Shown here: piece after piece, positions 24,422 through 32,496 of the stretch | How the letters are laid out: every line of letters begins with the position of its first letter | How positions within the stretch are numbered: position 1 is the stretch's first letter | From: Clostridia bacterium | GTDB taxonomy: Bacteria > Bacillota > Clostridia > Christensenellales > Aristaeellaceae | Assembly: GCA_017509255.1 (NCBI GenBank) | Contig: JAFWQA010000009.1 | Span: 1 to 64,000 of the forward strand | Direction: 5' to 3' | Length of the DNA: 64,000 nt | Made by a program: the position numbers and the translations under genes | The notes under the pieces: generated by a model | Told to the model about the DNA's origin: nothing | What the model saw: only the letters and a program-made list of their open reading frames with translations | Databases searched by the model: none

Positions 24422-26458
24422 ATGATGAATATTTCCGGAATGTCTTCCCCTTACGCCATTACGACCATCGACCCCTGGCTGGAGCCTTTCTCCGGCGAGA
24501 TCGACCTGCGGATGAACCGCTTCAAGGAGCGGCGCGCCCAGCTGGTCGGCGACGCGAAGGAGTTGATCTCCTTCGCCAACGGACACCTGTATTTCGGCAT
24601 CCACCGGACGGAGACCGGCTGGGCCGTGCGGGAATGGCTGCCCGCCGCGGACGAGGTGCATCTGACCGGCGACTTCAACGGCTGGGACCGGGAGTCCCAT
24701 CCGATGGAGAAAAAGGAAAACGGCGTGTGGGAGATCCTGCTGGAGGGAAGGGACGCCCTGAAGCACGGGCAGTTCCTGAAGCTGTGGGTGAGACACGGGA
24801 AGGATCAGTTTGAACGGCTGCCCGCCTACAGCACCCGCGTAGCCATGGACGAAAGGCTGAAAAAGCTGTGCACGCAGGTGTGGGACCCGGAAACGCCTTT
24901 TGAGTGGACCGACGCCGGCTGGCGGGAAAAGGAACCCGGCGCGCCGCTGATCTATGAAGCGCATGTGGGCATGGCACAGGACCGGGAGGGCATAGGCACC
25001 TACCGCGAGTTTGCCGACAATATCCTGCCCCGGATCCGGAAACTGGGCTACAACACGGTGCAGCTGATGGCCATACAGGAGCATCCTTATTACGGCTCCT
25101 TCGGCTACCAGGTGACCAACTTCTTTGCCGCCAGCAGCTGGTACGGCGAGCCGGAGGGCCTGAAGTACCTGATCAACAAGGCGCACGGCATGGGCCTGCG
25201 CGTGCTGCTGGACGTGGTGCACAGCCACGCCTGCCCGAACGAGGGCGAGGGCCTGAACATGCAGGACGGCACCGACGGGCAGTACTTCCTGGAGGGCGGG
25301 GAGGGCTGGCATCCCGCCTGGGGGACCCGGCTCTTCAACTACCGCCGGGTGGAGGTGCTGCACTTCCTGCTGAGCAACCTGAAATTTTTCATTGAGGAAT
25401 ATCATTTTGACGGCTTCCGGTTCGACGGCGTGACCAGCATGATCTATCACGACCACGGGCTGGGCTCGGCGTTCACCAACTACAGCCTGTATTTCAGCAT
25501 GAACACCGACCTGGAGGCCATCAACTACCTGCAGCTGGCGAACGAGCTGATCCATGAGGTGAATCCCAACGCGACGACCGTGGCGGAGGACATGAGCGGC
25601 ATGCCCGGCATGTGCCTGCCCCTGGAGGACGGCGGGATCGGCTTCGACTACCGCCTGGCCATGGGCGAGCCGGACTACTGGATCAAGCTGCTCAAGGACA
25701 CGCGGGACGAGGACTGGAGCATGAACGGCCTGTGGTACGAGATGACCACGCGCAGGCCGCTGGAAAAGGTGATCGGCTACTGCGAGAGCCACGACCAGGC
25801 GCTGGTGGGCGACAAGACCATCCTTTTCCGCATGGCGGACGCGGAGATGTACACCGGCATGAACCGGGACTACCACTCCCTGACCATGGACCGGGCTATC
25901 GAGCTGCACAAGATGATCCGCCTGTTCACGCTGGCGACGGGCGGGAACGGATACCTGAACTTTATGGGCAACGAGTTCGGGCATCCGGAATGGATCGACT
26001 TCCCGCGGGAGGGAAACGGCTGGAGCTACAAGTACTGCCGGCGGCAGTGGTCGCTGGTGGACAACAAAATGCTCAAGTACGGCTGGCTGAACGACTTTGA
26101 CCGGGCGATGATCTCCCTGGCCCGGGACAGGAGGCTGCTGGAGGATCCGGAGCCCGTGAGCCTGTGGATCGACCAGGACCGGAAGATCATCACCTTCAGC
26201 CGGGGGAAGCTGCTCTTCCTGTTCAATTTCCACGGCAGCTATTCCGAGCAGAACTTCTTCCTGCACGCCCATACCACCGGCGAGGGCGCCTACCGCGTGA
26301 TCCTCAGCTCCGACGAGGAACGCTTCGGCGGGAACGGGCTGGTGAGCCACGACTACGTGTACCACACGCAGAGCATTGAAAACAAGGGACTCGGTTTTTC
26401 CGTATACGCGCCGGCGAGGACCGCCATGGTGCTGGAAAGAGAGGAAAAGAAAAAGTGA
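24422..26458 (+). CDS. glgB: 1,4-alpha-glucan branching enzyme, eukaryote-like type (GH13)
   Basis: This 678-residue enzyme makes alpha-1,6 branches in glycogen. A CBM48 domain near residues 50-150 (VREWLPAADEVHLTGDFNGW) precedes the GH13 barrel. The barrel carries DVVHSH, the nucleophile Asp in DGFRFDGVTSM, the acid/base Glu in VAEDMSGMPGMC, and GYCESHDQALVGDKT. These blocks, with FMGNEFGHPEWIDFPREGN, follow the eukaryotic GBE1 pattern and not the SHDEVVHGK pattern of enterobacterial GlgB. GGGAGGG (24411-24417) serves ATG 24422 or 24425. The TGA overlaps the GTG of the GH31 gene. Glycogen phosphorylase is encoded at 38760, but no glgA or glgC is in the window. Confidence 0.9.
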   Translation: MMNISGMSSPYAITTIDPWLEPFSGEIDLRMNRFKERRAQLVGDAKELISFANGHLYFGIHRTETGWAVREWLPAADEVHLTGDFNGWDRESHPMEKKENGVWEILLEGRDALKHGQFLKLWVRHGKDQFERLPAYSTRVAMDERLKKLCTQVWDPETPFEWTDAGWREKEPGAPLIYEAHVGMAQDREGIGTYREFADNILPRIRKLGYNTVQLMAIQEHPYYGSFGYQVTNFFAASSWYGEPEGLKYLINKAHGMGLRVLLDVVHSHACPNEGEGLNMQDGTDGQYFLEGGEGWHPAWGTRLFNYRRVEVLHFLLSNLKFFIEEYHFDGFRFDGVTSMIYHDHGLGSAFTNYSLYFSMNTDLEAINYLQLANELIHEVNPNATTVAEDMSGMPGMCLPLEDGGIGFDYRLAMGEPDYWIKLLKDTRDEDWSMNGLWYEMTTRRPLEKVIGYCESHDQALVGDKTILFRMADAEMYTGMNRDYHSLTMDRAIELHKMIRLFTLATGGNGYLNFMGNEFGHPEWIDFPREGNGWSYKYCRRQWSLVDNKMLKYGWLNDFDRAMISLARDRRLLEDPEPVSLWIDQDRKIITFSRGKLLFLFNFHGSYSEQNFFLHAHTTGEGAYRVILSSDEERFGGNGLVSHDYVYHTQSIENKGLGFSVYAPARTAMVLEREEKKK

Positions 26459-28479
26459 GATTTGAGATTTCAGGAAATGCCCTGATCGCGAGGAACGGAT
26501 ACGAAACCCTGAAGATCGAACCCTGGGGGAAGGACAGCCTGCGCGTGCGCGCCGTACAGTATGACAAATGGACGGGAAACGACTGGGCGCTGACCGAGGA
26601 GCCGGAAAAGACAGAGGCCGAGGCGCGCATCGGTTCGGAGGACTACTGGGACGGCTACGGCGAGCCCAGGCCCGTGCCCTTCGGCGAGATCAGGAACGGG
26701 CGGCTGCGCGCGGAGGTCAACTTTGCCGGCGTGATCAGCTTCTACCGCGACAAAAAGCTGATCCTGCGCGAATACTACCGCAGCTACGGCGGAACGCTGT
26801 CCAAAGAGAGCCGCTGCCTGAAGGTGGTCAACCGCGAATGGAAGGGCAACATCGGCGGCGGGGAATACGCGCTGACGGTGCGCTTTGACGCAAACGAGGG
26901 CGAGAAGATCTTCGGCATGGGCCAGTACCAGCAGCCCTACCTGGATCTGAAGGGGAACATCCTGGAGCTGGCGCAGCGCAACTCCCAGATCACGGTGCCC
27001 TTCCTGGTCAGCTCCCTGGGCTACGGAATGCTGTGGAACAACCCGGCGGTGGGCTCTGTGACCTTCGGCAAGAACCTGACCGAATGGACGGCCCGCAGCA
27101 CGAAGCAGATGGACTACTGGATCACCGCCGGGGAGAACCCGAAGGAGATCCTGAAGAACTATACCGGCGTGACCGGGCGGGCGCCCGAATTCCCGGAGGA
27201 CCGGATGGGCCTGTGGCAGTGCAAGCTGCGCTACCGCACGCAGGACGAGGTGCTGACGGTGGCCCGGCAGTATCAGAAGGAAGGCATCAAAATCGACCAG
27301 ATCGTGATCGACTTCTTCCACTGGACCGTGCAGGGCGACTGGAAGTTCGACAAGACCTACTGGCCGGACCCGAAGGCCATGGTGGACGAGCTGCATTCCA
27401 TGGGCATCAAGGTGATCGTGTCCGTATGGCCCAGCGTGGACCGGCGGAGCGAGAACTTCGGCCCGATGATGGAGCGGGGGCTGCTGATGCGCGCCGAGCG
27501 CGGAGAGGCGCAGACCTACGACTATCAGGGCGACTGCGTGGTGATCGACCCCTTCAACCCCGAGACGCGGGAGTATGTGTGGGAGGTCTGCAGGCGCAAC
27601 TACTACGACCTGGGCATCGACGCCTTCTGGCTGGACAACAGTGAGCCGGACATGGGCGTGTACGACTTTGACAACTACCGCTACTTCGCCGGGCCCGCGA
27701 CGGAATGCGGAAACATGTATCCCCAGCTGTACAGCCGCGCCTTCTTCGACCCGATGAGCAAGGCCGGGCGCGGGCCGGTGGTGAACCTGCTGCGCTGCGG
27801 CTGGGCCGGCAGCCAGAAATACGGCAACGTGATCTGGTCCGGCGACGTGCCGAGCACCTTCGAGAGCCTGAGAGACCAGCTGCAGGCGGGGCTGAACATG
27901 GGCCTGGCCGGCATCCCGTGGTGGACGACGGACATCGGCGGCTTCATGACGGACGACGTGAACGACAGGGATTTCCGGCAGCTGCTGATCCGCTGGTATG
28001 AGTTCGCGGTCTATTCCGCCGTGCTGCGCATGCACGGGGACCGCGGCCCCTACAACATCCCCGCGCTGGACGACCGCGACTGGGGCGGCGGATACCTGCA
28101 CACCGGCCAGCCGAACGAGCTGTGGAGCTACGGCGAGGAGAACTACCGCATCATGCGCAAGTACTACGACGTGCGCATCGCCATGCACAACTACATCAAG
28201 AGCCTGTACCGGGAGGCACAGGAGAACGGCTCCCCGCTGATCCGCACGATGTTCTACGAATTCCCGAAGGACAAGAAATGCTGGGAGCTGCAGGACCAGT
28301 ATATGTTCGGCAGCGAATACCTGGTGGCGCCGATCCTGCACCTGAACGAGTTCGAGCGGGACGTGTATCTGCCCGCCGGGAAGTGGGAGAACGTGAACAC
28401 GGGCGAGATCACGGAAGGCGGACAGACCGTGCGCGTGAAGGCGCCGCTGGACGAAATACCGGTATTCCGGAAAAAGTAA
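26455..28479 (+). CDS. GH31 family alpha-glycosidase
   Basis: This 674-residue protein lacks a signal peptide, so it acts inside the cell. An N-terminal beta-sandwich leads to FGMGQYQQPYLDLKG. The catalytic barrel has QIVIDFFHW, the nucleophile region GIDAFWLDNSEPD (Asp of WLD), RCGWAGSQKYGNVIWSGDV and GIPWWTTDIGGF. Glycoside hydrolase family 31 contains alpha-glucosidases, alpha-xylosidases and relatives; the WLDNSEPD form does not let me choose. The GTG start overlaps the branching enzyme stop by four bases (GTGA), so translation is coupled and an alpha-glucan or related oligosaccharide is a reasonable substrate. Confidence 0.88.
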   Translation: MRFEISGNALIARNGYETLKIEPWGKDSLRVRAVQYDKWTGNDWALTEEPEKTEAEARIGSEDYWDGYGEPRPVPFGEIRNGRLRAEVNFAGVISFYRDKKLILREYYRSYGGTLSKESRCLKVVNREWKGNIGGGEYALTVRFDANEGEKIFGMGQYQQPYLDLKGNILELAQRNSQITVPFLVSSLGYGMLWNNPAVGSVTFGKNLTEWTARSTKQMDYWITAGENPKEILKNYTGVTGRAPEFPEDRMGLWQCKLRYRTQDEVLTVARQYQKEGIKIDQIVIDFFHWTVQGDWKFDKTYWPDPKAMVDELHSMGIKVIVSVWPSVDRRSENFGPMMERGLLMRAERGEAQTYDYQGDCVVIDPFNPETREYVWEVCRRNYYDLGIDAFWLDNSEPDMGVYDFDNYRYFAGPATECGNMYPQLYSRAFFDPMSKAGRGPVVNLLRCGWAGSQKYGNVIWSGDVPSTFESLRDQLQAGLNMGLAGIPWWTTDIGGFMTDDVNDRDFRQLLIRWYEFAVYSAVLRMHGDRGPYNIPALDDRDWGGGYLHTGQPNELWSYGEENYRIMRKYYDVRIAMHNYIKSLYREAQENGSPLIRTMFYEFPKDKKCWELQDQYMFGSEYLVAPILHLNEFERDVYLPAGKWENVNTGEITEGGQTVRVKAPLDEIPVFRKK

Positions 28480-28521
28480 TCAGGGGAAACAACCATGGGG
28501 GACCATCAAGGAGGCAGGACC

Positions 28522-29850
28522 GTGACAGGAAAGAGGATCATCAAAGCCGCTCTTCTTGCCGCGGCCCTGCTCTTTCTGTGCCTTTCCGCGGGAGCGGAAA
28601 CGGTGCTGACGCTGCGCGTGAAGCCGGCGGAAACAGCCGCGGACCGGGAGACGGGCGGCGGATACTGCTTTGTGGGCGAGAAGGGAAAGACGGAGGCCGG
28701 CGTCACACTGACCTGGCGGGAGGAGGGCCGCACCGAGACCGGTGAGGACTTTGACCTGCGGCAGCTGCTGAAGGACGGGGAGGGCGCCGTGGTACGGGCC
28801 GTGTGGCGCTTTGAGGCGCGGGAGACCGCGGCCAAAAAGAACCTTTTCCGCCTGAGAGCCGGGGAGGAAGGGAAGGAATACGCCTCGGAACGCGTTGTGA
28901 ATGGCTGGAACGCCTGGGACGTGACGGAATTCGCGCGCGACGCCCTGAAGGGCGAGGGCGGCATGGCCTTCCGCGCGGAGCCGGGAAACGGGAAGGCGAA
29001 AAAGGGGACCGAGCTGGACGCCGCCGGGTCCGCGCTGTATGTGACGGTGGCGCTGCGAAAGGCGGTGCCGGGAGCGGAGGACCAGCGGATCACGGACGAG
29101 CCGCTGCTGGATGCCGCACTGTCCGCCCTGCCCGAGGGGCACCTGATCCTGCGGCAGTACGACGAGGTGAGCGGGAGCCTGCTGCAGGCGAAATGGCCGA
29201 CGGGCGTGCCGTATTACTACGGCGGCCACAGCGAGGACAAGGTGCTGCGGCGCTTTTATCCCATGCAGGAGTCCAACTACTACAAAAAGGACCGGATGTA
29301 CCTGTGCGGCTTTGACTGCGGAAGCTACCTGCACTGGGCGGAGGAGCAGGCGGGCTGCGAGCCGCACGACGCGCTGTCGAGCCTGATGTACCGGCGGGAC
29401 GGGTACCTGCCCGTAAAGGGGCTGGAGCTGAAGGAATGGTGGCCCTTCCTGCGGCCGGGGGACATGATCGCCGTGAACCACGGCAGCTACCACGTGATGA
29501 TGTACATCGGGACGCCGAAAATGTACGGCCTGACAGCGGAGAACGCGCCGGAGCTGAAGGACCGGCTGGAGGAGCCGCTGGTGATCCACTGCGGGGAAAA
29601 CCCTTTCTGCTACGAGCTTTTCAAGGAATACATCGACGCGCAGCAGTGGCAGCGGGAGGTGAGCCCGCCGGACGGCGGGGTGACCGTGTCCCTGCTGATG
29701 CAGAACGCCGGAAACGCCCCGCACGTGAAGAAAGCGCCGTGGGGAACGGAGTACGGATACTTCGAGCTGCCGGGGCAGGAGATCACGGCGCTGTCCCTGC
29801 ACGACTGCACGGACGTGTGCTGGTTCCGCCCGGCGGAAGCGGAGAGATAA
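28522..29850 (+). CDS. Exported NlpC/P60-like protein
   Basis: This is a 442-residue protein. GTG 28522 is chosen because AAGGAGG (28508-28514) lies seven bases upstream, giving a clean signal peptide (IIKAALLAAALLFLCLSAGAE). The N-terminal domain, about 170 residues, is beta-rich with TVLTLRVKPAET, similar to DNRLRE-type surface domains. The C-terminal domain has GFDCGSYLHWA, PGDMIAVNHGSYHVMMYIG, and a later H-C-G. This matches the Cys and His of NlpC/P60-type cysteine peptidases that cut peptidoglycan peptides. The Cys is followed by Gly rather than Ser, so the assignment is moderate. It is the last gene of the run that starts at 23155. Confidence 0.75.
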   Translation: MTGKRIIKAALLAAALLFLCLSAGAETVLTLRVKPAETAADRETGGGYCFVGEKGKTEAGVTLTWREEGRTETGEDFDLRQLLKDGEGAVVRAVWRFEARETAAKKNLFRLRAGEEGKEYASERVVNGWNAWDVTEFARDALKGEGGMAFRAEPGNGKAKKGTELDAAGSALYVTVALRKAVPGAEDQRITDEPLLDAALSALPEGHLILRQYDEVSGSLLQAKWPTGVPYYYGGHSEDKVLRRFYPMQESNYYKKDRMYLCGFDCGSYLHWAEEQAGCEPHDALSSLMYRRDGYLPVKGLELKEWWPFLRPGDMIAVNHGSYHVMMYIGTPKMYGLTAENAPELKDRLEEPLVIHCGENPFCYELFKEYIDAQQWQREVSPPDGGVTVSLLMQNAGNAPHVKKAPWGTEYGYFELPGQEITALSLHDCTDVCWFRPAEAER

Positions 29851-29901
29851 AAAAAGAAAGGCCGATCTGCCTCAATCTGTTGAAAAATAAGAAGAAAAGG
29901 C

Positions 29902-29930
29902 TTGTCAAGGACGTTAAACTGTGCTATACT
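29902..29930 (+). promoter_or_regulatory. Promoter of the rimP-nusA-infB operon
   Basis: TTGTCA (29902-29907), a 17-base spacer, and TATACT (29925-29930) with an extended TGC directly before it. It is the best sigma-A type promoter in the window and lies 200 bp ahead of rimP. Confidence 0.75.
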
Positions 29931-30015
29931 CGACTCTGCGCGGAATATTCCGCGTTTACCGACATGGCATATGCCTTGAAAGAAGGGTTTAACGTAAAGA
30001 GTGGAGACAGCTGAA

Positions 30016-30099
30016 AGCGTGCGGAGCGCCTCTTGTCCCGGCGGGACGGAGAGGGCGTTTCTCTGCGTGCTCAGAAGCTGTTCTGATCCGCTTTTTTTT
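30016..30099 (+). promoter_or_regulatory. Structured leader/possible attenuator before rimP
   Basis: AGCGTGCGGAG (30016-30026) pairs with CTCTGCGTGCT (30061-30071) by 11 bp including three G-T wobbles. Inside it GTCCC (30035-30039) pairs with GGGAC (30043-30047), and CGCCTCT opposes AGAGGGCG with a bulge. A second small hairpin TCAGAA-GCTG-TTCTGA (30071-30086) is followed five bases later by TTTTTTTT (30092-30099). The shape suggests transcription attenuation or a protein-binding leader for the translation-factor operon. Confidence 0.5.
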
Positions 30100-30129
30100 G
30101 TTGCCTGAAAGGCGGGAGGGACCGGAGAC

Positions 30130-30636
30130 GTGGCAAAAGCGGAGCTGACGGCCGTTGTGGAGCCGAAATGCAGGAAGATCGCGGAGCAGATGGGGTTTGA
30201 GCTGGTGGACGTGAGCCTGGACAAGGAGCCCACCGGCCGATATCTGCGGATCTACATCGACAGGGAAGAGGGCATCACGCTGGATGACTGCGAGAAGTAC
30301 CACAAGGCGGTGCGTCCCCTGCTGGAGAGCTATGACTACGACTTCATGGAGGTGTCCTCGCCGGGCATCGACCGCCCGCTGAAGACCGACCGGGACTTTG
30401 AGCGCGCGCTGGGCGAAGAGGTGGAGATCCACCTTTTCAGGGCGCTGGACGGCGTGAAAACGCTGACCGGCACTCTGGCGGGGCTGGAGGACGGCGAGAT
30501 CCTGCTGGATACGCCGGAGGGGGAGAAACGGATCCCCCGGAAGGCGGCCTCCCTGGTGAAGCCGATCGTGGACATGGAAGGTATTGAAGAGGTCGACCTT
30601 TCCGGAGAGGAAAGCGAAGAAAACGGACTGACGTGA
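30130..30636 (+). CDS. rimP: Ribosome maturation factor RimP
   Basis: This 168-residue protein acts in late 30S subunit assembly. The N-terminal domain has GFELVDVSLDKEPTGRYLRIYIDREEGITLDDCEKYHKAV, and MEVSSPGIDRPLKTDRDFERALG follows. The C-terminal SH3-like domain contains LTGTLAGLEDGEILLDTP. The GTG 30130 follows GGAGGGACCGGAGAC. It heads the canonical rimP-nusA-rnpM-ylxQ-infB-rbfA order. The C-terminal tail (EEVDLSGEESEENGLT) is an acidic extension. Confidence 0.95.
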   Translation: MAKAELTAVVEPKCRKIAEQMGFELVDVSLDKEPTGRYLRIYIDREEGITLDDCEKYHKAVRPLLESYDYDFMEVSSPGIDRPLKTDRDFERALGEEVEIHLFRALDGVKTLTGTLAGLEDGEILLDTPEGEKRIPRKAASLVKPIVDMEGIEEVDLSGEESEENGLT

Positions 30637-30655
30637 GAAAGGAAACAGCGAGAAA

Positions 30656-31837
30656 ATGAAGTCTGAAGTGATCGAAGCCATCAAAATTCTGGCAAGGGAA
30701 AAGGAAATCAGCGAGGATCATCTGTTCGAAACGATCGAGGAAGCCCTGAAGGCTGCTTATAAAAAGAATCTGGGCAAGGACGAGGTCGTGCCCAGCAATC
30801 TGGCCGTGACGGTGGACCGGGAGACCGGCGCCATCTCCGTGTACGCCAGGAAGCTGATCCTGGAAGAGGTGGAGGATCCGGGCAACCAGATCACACTGGA
30901 GGAGGCCAAGAAGATCAACCCCACCTACCAGATGGGCGACATCGCCGAGGTGGACGTGACCCCCAAGGGCTTCCTGCGGGTAGCCGCCCAGACGGCGAAG
31001 CAGGTGATCATCCAGCACATCCGTGAGGCGGAGCGCGGAAAGATCTACGATGAGTTCTCCGAAAAGGAAGGCGAGATCCTGACCGGCATCGTGCAGCGGA
31101 TCGAGCCCAAGGCCATTTATGTGGACCTGGGCCGCACCGAGGGCGTGCTGGACCGCGACCAGACCATCCCCGGCGAGGAGTTCCACGACGACGACCACAT
31201 CAAGGTCTACGTGCTGACCGTGCACCGCAACAGCCCCACGGCCGGATACACCCCCCAGGTGTATGTGAGCCGGATCCATCCGAACCTGGTGAAGCGCCTG
31301 TTCGAGCTGGAGGTGCCGGAGATCGCCGGCGGCATCGTGGTGATCAAGAGCATCGCCCGCGAGGCCGGCAGCCGCACCAAGATCGCCGTGCACAGCCAGG
31401 ACCTGATGATCGACCCGGTCGGCGCGTGCGTCGGACAGCGGGGCGGCCGCGTGGAGCGCGTGGTGGCTGAGCTCAAGGGCGAGAAGATCGACATCATCAA
31501 GTGGTCCAGCAACCCGGCCGAGTTCGTGGCCAACGCGCTGAACCCCGCCCATGTGCTGAGCGTGTACCAGGCGAAGGACGAGAAGGCCTTCCGCGTGATC
31601 GTGCCGGACAACCAGCTGAGCCTGGCGATCGGCAAGGAGGGCCAGAACGCCCGCCTGGCCGCCAAGCTGACCGGCTGGAAGATCGACATCAAGAGCCAGA
31701 GCCAGATGGCCGAGCTGAACGACATGGTGGACGAAAACGGCCAGGTGATGGAATACGTACAGCTGGAGACACCCACCTACGACAGCTTCACGATGGACTT
31801 TGACGACAGCCTGGCCGGCGACGACGACACCATGTAA
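30656..31837 (+). CDS. nusA: Transcription factor NusA
   Basis: This 393-residue protein binds RNA polymerase and nascent RNA and controls pausing and termination. The N-terminal domain starts KSEVIEAIKILAREKEISEDHLFETIEEAL. The S1 domain is near 135-200 (GEILTGIVQRIEPKAIYVDLG), followed by two KH domains with CVGQRGGRVERVVAELKGEKIDII and IGKEGQNARLAAKLTGWKIDIKS. The proteobacterial C-terminal acidic repeats are absent, as is usual in Gram-positive bacteria. It lies 19 bp after rimP. Confidence 0.97.
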   Translation: MKSEVIEAIKILAREKEISEDHLFETIEEALKAAYKKNLGKDEVVPSNLAVTVDRETGAISVYARKLILEEVEDPGNQITLEEAKKINPTYQMGDIAEVDVTPKGFLRVAAQTAKQVIIQHIREAERGKIYDEFSEKEGEILTGIVQRIEPKAIYVDLGRTEGVLDRDQTIPGEEFHDDDHIKVYVLTVHRNSPTAGYTPQVYVSRIHPNLVKRLFELEVPEIAGGIVVIKSIAREAGSRTKIAVHSQDLMIDPVGACVGQRGGRVERVVAELKGEKIDIIKWSSNPAEFVANALNPAHVLSVYQAKDEKAFRVIVPDNQLSLAIGKEGQNARLAAKLTGWKIDIKSQSQMAELNDMVDENGQVMEYVQLETPTYDSFTMDFDDSLAGDDDTM

Positions 31838-31857
31838 GCAACGGAAAGGAACCGCGA

Positions 31858-32151
31858 ATGAAGCCGAAAAAGATTCCGATGCGGATGTGTACCGGCTGCC
31901 GCGAGATGAAGGAAAAGCGGGAACTGATCCGCGTGGTGCGCGGGCCGGACGGGGACGTATCCCTGGACCCGACGGGCAAGAAATCCGGGCGCGGCGCGTA
32001 TGTGTGCCGCAGGACGGAATGCCTGAAGCGCGCCATCAAACAGAAGCAGCTGGAGCGCCAGCTGCAGGTGACGCTGACGGAAGAGGTCAGCGAAGCGCTG
32101 AACGCCGAGCTGGAAAGGCTCAGCCGGGAGGATGCCCAGACCGATGGATGA
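31858..32151 (+). CDS. rnpM: YlxR family protein (RNase P modulator RnpM)
   Basis: This 97-residue basic protein has the family hallmarks MCTGCREMKEKRELIRVVR and KSGRGAYVCR near the middle. YlxR proteins bind RNA, and the Bacillus subtilis member modulates RNase P. The gene occupies its conserved place between nusA and ylxQ and overlaps the start of ylxQ by eight bases. Confidence 0.93.
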   Translation: MKPKKIPMRMCTGCREMKEKRELIRVVRGPDGDVSLDPTGKKSGRGAYVCRRTECLKRAIKQKQLERQLQVTLTEEVSEALNAELERLSREDAQTDG

Positions 32152-32437
32152 GAAAAGGATCAGGGGACTCATGGGGCTGTGCGTCCGGGCCGGACAGGCG
32201 ACCTTCGGAGAGGAAAGGTGCCTGAAGGATCTGCGGAGCGGGCAGTGCGGACTGCTGCTGCTGGACGCGGGCATATCGAAAAGCGCTGAGGAACGGTATC
32301 AGGGCATCTGCGAACGGGAAGGGATCCCGATGAAAAAGCTGCCGGAGGGATGGCTGGAGGAAGCCACCGGACGGCCGGGCATGGCGATGGCCGTGCGCGC
32401 GGGAGGCTTCGCGGAGCAGATGGCAGGCTGCCTGTGA
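32144..32437 (+). CDS. ylxQ: L7Ae-family protein YlxQ
   Basis: This 97-residue member of the L7Ae/L30e/S12e family probably binds kink-turn RNA. The typical RIRGLMGLCVRAGQATFGEERCLKDL is followed by GLLLLDAGISKSAEERY. I chose ATG 32144, 12 bases after GGGAGG (32126-32131); an in-frame ATG at 32132 abuts that site. It lies between rnpM and infB as in other Gram-positive genomes. Confidence 0.9.
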   Translation: MDEKRIRGLMGLCVRAGQATFGEERCLKDLRSGQCGLLLLDAGISKSAEERYQGICEREGIPMKKLPEGWLEEATGRPGMAMAVRAGGFAEQMAGCL

Positions 32438-32496
32438 GAGGGCGGCAATACAAAACGATTTTAATGGCCGGATAACGGCGGGGGGACAAACGTCGA

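Noticed and set aside
29436-30014. Open frame running over the rimP promoter
   Set aside because: Most of it is out of frame with the NlpC/P60 gene, and the rest lies across the promoter; no start signal.
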